Positions 1 to 9,226 of a DNA stretch of 64,000 nt are shown in pieces. How positions within the stretch are numbered: the first letter of the stretch is position 1; each line of letters begins with the position of its first letter. The position numbers and the translations under genes are program-made. The notes under the pieces were generated by a model that was not told where the DNA came from, ran no database searches, and was given only the letters and a program-made list of their open reading frames with translations. The DNA is from Allantophomopsis cytisporea (lineage: Eukaryota; Ascomycota; Leotiomycetes; Phacidiales; Phacidiaceae): NCBI GenBank assembly GCA_024752435.1, contig CP103031.1:62001-126000 (forward strand), written 5' to 3'.

Positions 1-368
1 AGCAGTGGAATCTGGCCGTTGAGGGAATTCATGTAGATCTCGTATCAGCAGGTGAGTTTGCCTGATTCCACAAGTAGCAACATGGGTGTTTCGAGTATAA
101 GTAGAGAGGTGTGCCACCACTTCCTCCCTCATCTCCATCATTCTTCGTCAACATTTTGCACTCTTGGCAAAAGCAGACTCATTCTCCCTACCTACAGATA
201 TGTCGACTTTCACATCGGAAGCCCTCCACCCGATCAACATGTCACTTGGTGGGATGGCCGCTACACAGCCCTCCGCCAAAGGAAGTGCTGAGCAACGTCA
301 GTCTTCTCCTGGTGATATTGCTCTTCCTCCATAAGCTCCCAGCTCTCCGTCATCGGGCTCTGGAGCAC
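1..368. other. Left edge, possible 3' continuation of the OrsD-like gene
   Basis: No independent gene is seen. The neighbouring minus-strand frame stops at 369, but a GTGAGT donor-like site overlaps the stop codon. The true gene may therefore splice or have been frameshifted here and run on past the window edge. Proteins of this type usually continue into a longer C-terminal region, which cannot be read here. Confidence 0.3.
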
Positions 369-2363
369 TCACTGGAAACCCTTGTCAGTCAATTGATTGC
401 GTACGTCGTCCAAGAATGACCATCCCACACGGCTCTCTGATGGCTGATCTACCATGGACTCCCAATGCAACCGGGGTAACTGGCGGGTATCGACGTCCCC
501 GCTCATCTCGTCCATCGTGGGCAACATCATCAATCCTTGGAACAACCGTTGTTGTATCTCTCGTGTCATCCCGTGCAGCATACCACGCAACTGGCCCATG
601 TTGAATCGCAACTTCGGGTACAATATTGTGTCCTGGCCGATCCATTGAATCCGTCCTTCGGCTGTTGTGGTGTACCGGATCTTCATGCCGTACGTACGCA
701 TGCGATATATCCAATGTATGGGGACTGCCCTCTTACCGGGCTGTCCCAATATCATGAACCGCTCCATGGCTTCTTGGACGCGGAAATACAACGGGGACGC
801 CTTGGTTTTGGCCTGTACAACGCTATACCCGTGGACACACAACTCCTCAATGGCCTCCTGTCGCTGCTCGTATGCATATTGGACTACCATCAACCGGGCC
901 AACTTGATAATGGCCGAATATATGGGCGTATACTCCATGGGTGACATCCACCCGCTATCGTCGTCTTCAATCCCCAAAACTGCCAATCCACTGATCAATA
1001 CGCAATCGTACTCGCCCTCTTCCCATGCGTGATCCAATATGGCGATGCACAACTCCAATACGCTTTGTTGGACTTTGGCCATCTCTTCAATCATCTCGTC
1101 CGAATCCCATCCCTTGTCCTTGGCCGTACGACTTGTATTCCCACTCTGATTCTGACTCCAACCCTCACTCTCTTTCTGCTTAGCTTCCCACGCTTCAAAC
1201 TCTTCTACCCGCGCATATACCTGATCCCGGGCCTTGACTTGCTTCCTTGTCAATTGATATGCCGGTCGCTCATCCGTGGGAACCTTCTGACTGCGGAAAA
1301 AATAACACAATACTGCCTCCCATACACGACTGTACTTGTGCGCTGTGCCCCTATCCATCCATCCGCTTAATCCCATGGTCGGCGTCTTCCCATACTCCTT
1401 GCGGTGGGCTACAAACAATGCTTCACTGCCTACTGTATCAACTGTACCCTGGCACTCGCGGATCATCCACCTGAATGCCTTGCATATCAATTTTAACTTG
1501 CGCTCTTCGTGCTCTTCATCTTCACGCTCTGCTGCCTCTTGCCCTTTACCCACCTCCGACGTCGGTTGTTGTTGCTGCTGTCGCTGTCGCCCTTGCCGTC
1601 GTTGCCGTCCCTGCTGTCTCTGCTCTCCTCCCTCCTCGGGCAATCGGATCCACCCATGTAACTGCGGTCGCTCGAATGTGGCCAAATGCATGGACCACTG
1701 GGTGCGGGTCAACCACGGGTTGGGTGAACTGTGGCTGTCCTCTTCTTTGATGATACGCTCTTGCTCTGCCTTGTATTCCTCTTTGACGGCCCTCACAGCT
1801 TCCTTCTCTATTCTGAATAGACGCTCGCTCCTGCTCTCGCTCTTACTTACCCTGTCCCCTTGCAAATCGACATTATCGCTGCTACTACTGCTAGTCCTCT
1901 TTACTTCGAAAAATGCTGACCCGGGTCCAATGTGGAAAAACCGCTGACAATGAACGCTTGACCATGGTACTTGTACGGACTGACTACGCCTTGGTCGCCC
2001 ACTTTCCCTTCCCCGGGGATTTACCCACCGGTGTACTTTTTGGCAATGCTTTTGGATCAATTGCACCTGGCAACTGATATATCGACACCCGTCGGCGTTA
2101 CACTTCATCCCATCTCGTTGGGGCTCCTGCAAATGGGGGATCGGGTCAATAGCACCGCTGGGCCATGCTAACCCAACTAACTCTTCCTTAGTAGTAATCA
2201 ACCCTTGGATGCTCTGAATTCGGTCGATAATCGCGTTGCGGGAATCCTTGGTCCATGGGTGCTTGGTTTGTAAATGACGGTCGACTTGACCGCCCAATAC
2301 AGCATACTGGCACCTTTTACATACAACCAATCGGTACTCTAGTAGATAAACGAATGGCTCCAT
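369..2363 (-). CDS. OrsD-like (DUF3505) zinc-finger protein, C-terminus probably incomplete
   Basis: This 664-residue frame starts with a Cys-rich segment of the OrsD type (PF12013). The pattern VCKRCQYAVLGG, then HLQTKHP about ten residues on, and later CNADGCRYISCQ with HCQKVH, gives two C2H2-like fingers in the first ~120 residues. The middle (about 240-285) is low-complexity Gln/Arg/Glu-rich. The C-terminal third resembles the long helical region that, in subtelomeric fungal proteins, lies next to RecQ-like telomere-linked helicases. No helicase motif is visible, so that half would lie left of the window or be lost. The ATG at 2363 is the first in frame and directly precedes the finger region. 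Function is unknown; a role in a mobile or subtelomeric element is inference. A splice site or frameshift at about 370 is possible. Confidence 0.6.
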   Translation of the reverse strand: MEPFVYLLEYRLVVCKRCQYAVLGGQVDRHLQTKHPWTKDSRNAIIDRIQSIQGLITTKEELVGLAWPSGAIDPIPHLQEPQRDGMKCNADGCRYISCQVQLIQKHCQKVHRWVNPRGRESGRPRRSQSVQVPWSSVHCQRFFHIGPGSAFFEVKRTSSSSSDNVDLQGDRVSKSESRSERLFRIEKEAVRAVKEEYKAEQERIIKEEDSHSSPNPWLTRTQWSMHLATFERPQLHGWIRLPEEGGEQRQQGRQRRQGRQRQQQQQPTSEVGKGQEAAEREDEEHEERKLKLICKAFRWMIRECQGTVDTVGSEALFVAHRKEYGKTPTMGLSGWMDRGTAHKYSRVWEAVLCYFFRSQKVPTDERPAYQLTRKQVKARDQVYARVEEFEAWEAKQKESEGWSQNQSGNTSRTAKDKGWDSDEMIEEMAKVQQSVLELCIAILDHAWEEGEYDCVLISGLAVLGIEDDDSGWMSPMEYTPIYSAIIKLARLMVVQYAYEQRQEAIEELCVHGYSVVQAKTKASPLYFRVQEAMERFMILGQPGKRAVPIHWIYRMRTYGMKIRYTTTAEGRIQWIGQDTILYPKLRFNMGQLRGMLHGMTREIQQRLFQGLMMLPTMDEMSGDVDTRQLPRLHWESMVDQPSESRVGWSFLDDVRNQLTDKGFQ

Positions 2364-2759
2364 GGTTGGATTTTAGCTGTGTATACCCTTGGCTACTTCG
2401 ACTACGTCTGTTGCTTTGGCTGCTTGGGTGATTTCTTCGGCGGTGTATGGACTTTGGAATTCAAACGGCCCGCTGGAATTCCATACCTATATATACACGT
2501 ATATAACCCTACGATCGTCACTGCTACCCCTTTACTCTACATCTGTACTATATAATATATACTTTGCATATTATAAGTATTATCAATTATACATATCATA
2601 TTAAACCTGGTTAACTCTAACCCTCAAAATCCTACTGGTCGCCTAACCTTTTCGGTTAATCCCTCTGGCTACACCGCCTTTACCCAACCAATCCCTTCTC
2701 ACCGGTATTGTAGACTATACAGATTTTTTAAATCTTATATGTATATGTTGTTAAAATCC

Positions 2760-3616
2760 TTGAACTCTGACCTATCCAATGAATCTACTCTCGTTGTATT
2801 TGAATGCATGGTTGATTTTATATGTGATGTTCTATATACAGATTAATCCTGGGGGAATTCGAAAATCAAAAACACCTAACCATAAACTACGTAGAACTCT
2901 TACCTGGCTGTACCTACTGCTGATACCGGACCGGGCTTATATTGTATATTGAACGTGTATATGGCTTCGCGGCTTCTTATAATACGGATTGGTCGATATC
3001 AAATACTCTTTGGATGTATGGTGGATTTTTGGCTGTTGGTGGTACTATGGCCTTGTTCTTATATACTGGTGGCTACTACTCGATTATAGTAGCGGGCTTC
3101 AACTACTTACTACACCGATATAAATTCAACCCGGCTATTTTATACTTGAATAATATAATTCTATACCGATTGGACTGCGGGCTATCTATTGAACTGACCC
3201 TTGTACGGCTTGCTAGAAATTTCGATTTTATATGTGTTGAATTGGCAGTGCTGGGTATACTTTGTACTGGCTAACTGGTAGCACCTCTACTATGCCTTGT
3301 GGGCTACTTACCCGACGATATATTCGGCTCTATGCTCTGAAAATCATATAAGATACTCATTGAACTATGGGCTATCTACTGAACCTACTTGTGACTTGTT
3401 TGCTTCCGAATTCGATTTTATACGCCTTGATATGTTGGTGTTGGTCGGTCGGGTAGATTTAATTGTTGTACTACCTTTACTTCCTTTATACTTCTGTACT
3501 CTTTATATCTCTTTCCACAACGTGTAAATACTACTATATATATAAATAGCACCGGGACTATCTATTAGTTCTATATATATCCTGTGTACTGTAAAAATCG
3601 ATTTTATATGCCTTGG
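2760..3616. repeat. Degenerate ~190 bp tandem repeats with telomere-like words
   Basis: The word CGATTTTATA occurs at 3223, 3413 and 3599, spaced 190 and 186 bp. An upstream word, GCTATCTA or ACTATCTA, occurs at 3181, 3371 and 3558 with the same spacing. A weaker copy (TTGATTTTATATG) lies near 2813, about two periods earlier. Just downstream at ~3664-3677 is GCTAACCCTAACCT, two CCCTAA telomere-type units. No coding frame is convincing here. This looks like an old subtelomere-like satellite. Confidence 0.5.
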
Positions 3617-3885
3617 TGCTGGTGCTGGTGCTACTCTACAATTAGTAGCTACTGGCGGGACTGCTAACCCTAACCTTATTTCAACCTGGGTTCTGCTGGC
3701 TTCTGGGCCTGCTGGCTAACTTACCCGTCACCTGGTAGGTGCTACTGCTACTGGTGCTACTGGGCTCTGTACGGCTTCACTCCCTCCAAATTCTGCCGGT
3801 GGTCAACCCCATCAAAAATTACCTCCGAACTTCTAACCCCTGTAACTACGACTTCCTAACGACTTATAACCTCCAAATTATACAG

Positions 3886-3934
3886 AGCGCTTTCTATACA
3901 ACAGCGCTTTGACATATATCAACTATAGCGCTTT
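3886..3934. repeat. Three AGCGCTTT words
   Basis: AGCGCTTT occurs at 3886, 3903 and 3927 within 49 bases, each in a different flank. They could be regulatory sites or subterminal repeats of an element. No function is known. Confidence 0.35.
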
Positions 3935-3958
3935 CCGACCAGTAGAACTCGAGATCTC

Positions 3959-4066
3959 ATAAGTCAATACACTATATCAAAATAAGTCAATACACCCTAT
4001 GTTCGGCTCCACTCACCGCTTCTGTAATATGGGGCCATAAGTCAATACACTAGTGTATTGACATAA
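3959..4066. repeat. ATAAGTCAATACAC repeats and 22 bp perfect palindrome
   Basis: The 14-mer ATAAGTCAATACAC occurs directly at 3959, 3982 and 4037. The third copy is followed at once by an inverted copy, giving a perfect palindrome at 4041-4062 (half-site GTCAATACACT). Clustered direct copies closed by an inverted copy resemble subterminal transposase-binding repeats at an element end. No partner terminus was found in the window. Confidence 0.5.
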
Positions 4067-4794
4067 GAATAATGGATAGGCAGTACGAATGAGCCTTGTA
4101 CTGTGTCAAGGACATTTAGGGCGCTTCTGATACTGTCCATGCTGTTGTTACAAATCCCTTCCACTAATACAGACGTTGTCTCCATCGCTATCGAAGCCTC
4201 CCTGGCCGGCATAGAATTCATTCCCACCATCCTCTAAGCTGTCTCGACTACGCGACGTGCCCGGTGTGTAGCTGTTTTAGGTATAAGATTGGATTGGGAA
4301 GCGGTGACTGTATGTAGTAGGCGGTGAAAGCACGCTATAGGAGCGAGCAAATAAAGTATTAGAAAGATGGATACACAATGCATCCGGTTTGTACAAACAG
4401 ATAGACCCCTTGGTTGTTCATGATTACTGTAACATCTTGACGAGATGTGGTCGCGCGAAGAGACATTGAGGCAGCGAGGTGGGGTGGATAAGAGTGTTAT
4501 CAAGGCACTAAAGAAACTTTGCTTGATGAAGAACGCTTTCAATATCGTTTTATCTTAAGACATAGCTTATGAGATCTATGTACCCCCCTTACAATTTGTA
4601 ACTTTCTACTCCGCTAACTAACTAACTCATTGGTGTATACAATTTCCAACACTATCTATCCACTGTATAACGATAAGTGTATAGTCTAGATCGCTGTACT
4701 TGCAACACTATCTAACAAGCTGTTAGCGTTGACATAGAATTGAGAAATCTACCTACTTGCTATCCGTTATGCAACTTCATTTCAAGGGGTACAG
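4067..4794. other. Intergenic, no gene seen
   Basis: Only short frames without recognisable domains are present. The sequence is AT-rich towards the 3' end of the small secreted-protein gene. Confidence 0.5.
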
Positions 4795-5085
4795 CTAGTG
4801 ACAGATAACACCCTGGATCGTGTAACCTGGGCTGAAGCAGCTTTCCTGGGTGGATGTAATTGCCTTGTCGGAGGAGCAAGACGAATCGCTGTAGGTGGAA
4901 AGAGTGCACCCTATGTCGCTCTGGTATTCTAGGGCCATATAGCCAGAAACGCCGGTACAATCGCCATCAGAGTCTAAATTCAAGGATTCGCTGGCAGAGC
5001 CTGAGCAGCCGGCACTGCTATAGAAATCTACAACATATCCTTGTGCGAGCGTTGCGATAGCAAGATATAGGACTTGAATCTTCAT
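4795..5085 (-). CDS. Small secreted Cys-rich protein (candidate effector)
   Basis: Single-exon frame of 96 residues. The start at 5085 was chosen over a longer frame from 5304 because it puts a clean signal peptide (MKIQVLYLAIATLAQG) at the N-terminus. The mature part has six cysteines (27, 43, 60, 70, 83, 95), which could form three disulphides, and many Ser, Asp and Gly. The order VDFYSSAGCSG, DCTG, GCTLSTYSDSSC and the final VICH resembles small secreted fungal proteins of unknown role. A TATA-like run (ATATATATAT) lies about 230 bases upstream on the coding strand. Secretion is well supported by sequence. An effector role is inference only. Confidence 0.6.
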   Translation of the reverse strand: MKIQVLYLAIATLAQGYVVDFYSSAGCSGSASESLNLDSDGDCTGVSGYMALEYQSDIGCTLSTYSDSSCSSDKAITSTQESCFSPGYTIQGVICH

Positions 5086-5390
5086 AATGAAAACAAAAAT
5101 ATCGAGTGAACAGAAACGGCGACTAGCTTCTGAGGAGTGCTGTGAAATTGTCAGCGACTGAGCAAATCTGCTTCGACAAAATGAAATCGAATGATGACCT
5201 ACTTCGAAGTTGATGAAGAGTGGCAGCGAGCAAGTGTAGGTGTGTTCGGAAAGCCTCTTTATTTGACTTAATGGTTGTTGCTGGCCTTTCTTCACTACAG
5301 TCAAACTCCCTCCATATATATATGATTTGCAAAAGATTTACAGGCAGTTTCACCCGTCATTACTTCAGTATTACGTAGCCCACCGTAAAT

Positions 5391-5470
5391 ATGAGCCTGT
5401 CAGCCTTGCGATGTCGCATCACGTAGAAAAATGAGCCTGTCAGCCTTGCAATGTCGCATCACGTAGAAAA
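5391..5470. repeat. 40 bp tandem duplication
   Basis: Two adjacent 40 bp units (5391-5430 and 5431-5470) differ at one base. Each begins ATGAGCCTGTCAGCCTTGC. A third partial start (ATGAGC) follows at 5471. It lies upstream of the small secreted-protein gene. Confidence 0.8.
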
Positions 5471-7487
5471 ATGAGCGGTCAAGCCATCATCTGTCTTAGA
5501 CATAGTAAGAGTATGTAGTCGACGACCAGGAGATCTGCTTAGAACTCCTCACTGATCGTGTTCGAAAAGTCTTGCAGTTAAAAGGTTACATCACGTACAT
5601 TATAAAACGTTCACAAAATGTAGCGTTTTCAAGGTGTGAATAGGCCAGGTTGGGCCCATTTTTTTTTTATAGTAAATACAGGTCTCAGAAAGATTTTTTT
5701 TCTAGTCGTATTAAGAACAAGTGTCGCATAGTATATACACATGTGCAAAATGTGATCTTATCACAGCCAAAGGGATAGGTGATCATTGTAGAATTAAGCA
5801 ATGATTAGCAACGGTTGAGGTAAGACTTAAATGTGCTAGATCCGATGTCTGCCTGGTCAGATAGAGACGGATACTTCTTTCTTTCCCCGGTCTTAGAATT
5901 CTTATCAACAGAGTACTGTACGTGAAGGTGTTGGTCTCCACATAGGTTTGTCCAGCGATGTCTCAATCTAAACCGAGAATCTTCCGCCATAAGCCCTTTG
6001 GTACCGCTAAGTCACAAAGTCGCTCGCCTTCACCACGGTGCTTTCAAAGGCACTAATCTGGAGCATAAATCTCATTATACTTTAATACAAACTCGAAATG
6101 GACGACCCAATGCCCACGATCGAGTGCAAATCGCACATTACGCTTGTCCGCATAGTCTGCGGAGAAGTCGCTTTAGTCACGAAAACTGACAAAGACCAAG
6201 TAGCGACTCGTGAAGTTTTGGAAGAGGTCATTGGAAACAACAAATAGTCTGCAATATCCTGTATATCGAACATGTTTGCTTGAAGAAGTTCGAGATGTAC
6301 ATGTTTACACTGGTCGAAAGTTATTGATAAGGCTCAGTCCTAGATATGCTGTTTAGGGTGTGTCGAAACATTGTTCGGTTGTTACAACCCGCGAACGCTC
6401 GGATCACAACATCACGGGATGGGTTGCAACAGTATCACATGGAAGAAGATCACGAGAGCACAGATCACGTGACGGACCCCAGGGACCCCCAAGGGACTCC
6501 AAGAGGCTCCGAGGGATCCTTAGGGATCCCAGAGCAGGAAGCAACTATATAGATCTCTGTATTTCCTTAGTAAATAGGAGCTTCGTGCTCAACTTCAATC
6601 AATACTTTGTTACCTACCTTTGCCTACACCTTTGCCAGAGTATTAAGTTACGTGCTTCGATACCAACAGCAACCACTTAGTTTCACTGGAGAGCCCCTAC
6701 CTCTTCGTATATCGTGCCAGTATATACAACCGCTGAGAAGCCTGTGCTTTGCCACCTACCCAGCAGCAAGGACGTAACATTTGTTCTTGTGAGCAAAGTG
6801 ATGATAAAGTCATGTTAAGGTATCTACAATCTCTCAGTCTGTCTTGTCAACCTATTGTCTTTACATATGAGTCTACTAGGATAGCTTTCCCACTTCGATA
6901 CTTGTAGTTTCTATTCCTTCAACATGTCCTGCCCATTGACCTCTTAATGGTTGTTAATTTAGTATATTTATTCCTGTCAACACATGCTTTCCAAAGTTGC
7001 GTTCCCTTATGATCTGACATCTTTTGCTCAACCTTGTTTTGCTTTGTATCCGCTGCTTTCTTTCATCTGTACAAGTATACCCTTCTATTCAAAGGTGGCT
7101 TACCCATGTAAGTTGAGCGGGCTAATTACCACATAGGATTGTTCAGCTGAGATATTATGCACACCATCAGTCTGCCTTGCCATGATCAAAGAGGGGTTGA
7201 AAGAAGGCTGGCTATAGAGTCTTCTATATGCTTAATACAAAGAGCGCAGAGAACTTAACAGCTCTTCCTCTAGTGTTGAAGTTAACGCTTGCTTACTTGC
7301 ATGAAACAGAGCTGCGCCTGATTCCTGGTGTATCATTCCGGTGAAAGCAAGTTATATAATCCTTAGTAAACGAAGTTATTACCAAACCACCAATTATACT
7401 AAACACAAACATATATTGAACTCTACCATCTATCGAACTATATCAAACTCTGTCAAACTTCAGTTTTAAAGTCTGCGTCAGAACAAG
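5471..7487. other. Gene-poor stretch upstream of the phosphorylase-fold gene
   Basis: Only short unrelated frames are seen. The stretch contains a decayed minisatellite at 6474-6534 and, from about 6900, the pyrimidine-rich presumed promoter of the gene starting at 7488. No RNA gene was recognised. Confidence 0.4.
6474..6534. repeat. Decayed GGGAYCC minisatellite
   Basis: A run of about six imperfect 8-12 bp units based on GGGACCCCA / GGGATCCTTA. It is GC-rich within AT-rich surroundings and follows a CACGTGACGG word. Confidence 0.45.
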
Positions 7488-8651
7488 ATGGCATCAAGTA
7501 TACCAATACTTCGACCAGAGGAATATACTGTGGGATGGCTATGCGCCTTACCTATGAGTGAGCTCCCAGCAGCTATGTATTCGCTGGATGAGTACCACGA
7601 GGACCCAGAACTGAAATTTACCGATACCAATACCTATTCCTACGGCTCTATCAACAAACACAACGTTGTTATAGCTTGTATGCCACCGAGTTCCCCAGGA
7701 AAGGTCTCAGCGAGTGGCCTCATACCTACAATGAGACTCAATTTTCCAAATCTCAGGATATATCTATTTGTAGGGATCGGTGGTGGGGTGCCGAATAAGC
7801 TGTTCGATCCAGATCCCTACAACGACATTCATCTTGGTGATGTGGTTGTTGGATGGCCAGCCAAAGTGGGTGCACCCGCTGTCGTTCAATACGATTTGGG
7901 GAGGAACAGGGAGGATGGGTTTGAAATAACAAGCTACCTCGATAGACCAGAGCAAAGTCTTCAGAATGCCCTTGGAAAACTTCTGGCAAACAGAGTGGTC
8001 GGTCGTACTCGATTCGACCACTGGTTACGACAAACTACAGAGAAGGATTCTACATTTGCACATCCGGGCCTCACTGAAGACAAACTTTTCAAAGCGACGT
8101 ATCCCCACGGAGATGCGTCAGACTGTTCTGCTTGCCCTCCATCTGAGCACATTGACCGGCCAAAACGAGCGGGCACAAAGCTCATCTTCCATCAAGGCAC
8201 CATAGCTTCTGGCGATTCAGTGATGAAGAATGCCTTGGAGCGCGACAGGATTAGTGCCTTGTGTGATGAGGCGCGGTGCTTCGAAATGGAGGCTGCTGGT
8301 GTGATGAATCAGGTTCGACCTCTGATTATCAGAGGGATCTCGGATTACGCAGATGGCCACAAGAACTGGAACTGGCATAAATATGCTGCAGCGGCTGCTG
8401 CATCGTTTGCGAAGGAGTTTCTGTATACTATCGCGCCGACAATTGTGAAAGGTCTTCAACCAGTCATACAGAAAGGTGATGGGCATGAGGATGTAAAGTC
8501 GGGTCTTCGACCAGATACACAGAGAGATAGTGGGCAGCAGGATACAAAGTCGAGTCAGGTCAATCATTTCACTGGAACTTTCTCTACAGGTGGCGGCAAA
8601 ATGATGAATGGAGGCACGTATAACTCAGGCGGGGGTCCAATGTCGTTTTAG
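7488..8651 (+). CDS. PNP_UDP-fold effector protein with C-terminal amyloid-like motif
   Basis: Single exon, 387 residues. Residues ~10-315 form a nucleoside-phosphorylase-like (PNP_UDP_1) domain. It shows the N-terminal VGWLCALPMSE block, the glycine loop VGIGGGVP (~95-102), HLGDVVVG (~115-122), the substrate-site block CFEMEAAGV (~264-272) and RGISDYAD (~282-289). In fungi this domain is a common N-terminal effector of NLRs; here it stands alone. After a duplicated linker (322-355) the protein ends in two pseudo-repeats, GTFSTGGGKM (363-372) and GTYNSGGGPM (376-385), resembling fungal NLR-associated signalling amyloids of the sigma type. The NLR gene starts 575 bases downstream in the same direction and carries a similar motif in its first exon. 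The likely role is a cell-death or immune effector triggered by that NLR. Whether the enzyme is active, and on which substrate, cannot be told. Confidence 0.85.
   Translation: MASSIPILRPEEYTVGWLCALPMSELPAAMYSLDEYHEDPELKFTDTNTYSYGSINKHNVVIACMPPSSPGKVSASGLIPTMRLNFPNLRIYLFVGIGGGVPNKLFDPDPYNDIHLGDVVVGWPAKVGAPAVVQYDLGRNREDGFEITSYLDRPEQSLQNALGKLLANRVVGRTRFDHWLRQTTEKDSTFAHPGLTEDKLFKATYPHGDASDCSACPPSEHIDRPKRAGTKLIFHQGTIASGDSVMKNALERDRISALCDEARCFEMEAAGVMNQVRPLIIRGISDYADGHKNWNWHKYAAAAAASFAKEFLYTIAPTIVKGLQPVIQKGDGHEDVKSGLRPDTQRDSGQQDTKSSQVNHFTGTFSTGGGKMMNGGTYNSGGGPMSF
8451..8552 (+). repeat. 51 bp in-frame tandem duplication (effector linker)
   Basis: Two adjacent 51 bp units (8451-8501, 8502-8552), both beginning GGTCTTC and ending AAAGTCG, encode the 17-residue linker twice (GLQP... 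and GLRP...). They have diverged, so the duplication is not recent. It lengthens the tether between the phosphorylase fold and the amyloid-like tail. Confidence 0.8.
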
Positions 8652-9226
8652 TAGATTATACTCGAGGTTCTTTCATGATTGAGCACAATAGCTGTTTTGA
8701 CGCATCTTGTTTGTAGTTTGTTAGTCTTTCTTTAGTGCATGTTCTGAGTTAGATGATGCTTTTCAGGTCAGTAGGAAAAAGAAAAGAAACAGTGTATAAA
8801 TGTAATTGCACGTTTCTTGGTCAAATTGCATTGATTTGAACTGCACAGTGGCGGTAAAATCTCCTCTGTTACAAAGCTGTTGATTTGCGCGCATTGATCA
8901 TTATAATGGGCTGCTTGAGTAACAATTGAATCCGCCTTGAGTCGTATCAGCGAGGCTGTGTAATAAAGTAGAAGTGAGCGATCGAATCATCCTACACATA
9001 TGTATAAAAGCCTTGTAACTTTCAAATGCAGATGACAACATCGCAGGCATGAGCTCCAATCATAAACAATATCACAGATTTCCCTGTATGCTCGGAAAGT
9101 AGAGGTGCGCTTACGCAGCAAGGCTGGACTGGTTTATTGCTTTCTTACACCCTTCGCTTTCTGTATTTCTCATCTCTTCAGTTCTTCTTGCAATCACATG
9201 CCTAAGTCTTCCTGTGAGCTCCAAAA
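8652..9226. other. Spacer between effector and NLR genes
   Basis: No gene is seen. It presumably holds the effector terminator and the NLR promoter. Both genes read left to right and seem to have separate promoters. Confidence 0.5.
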
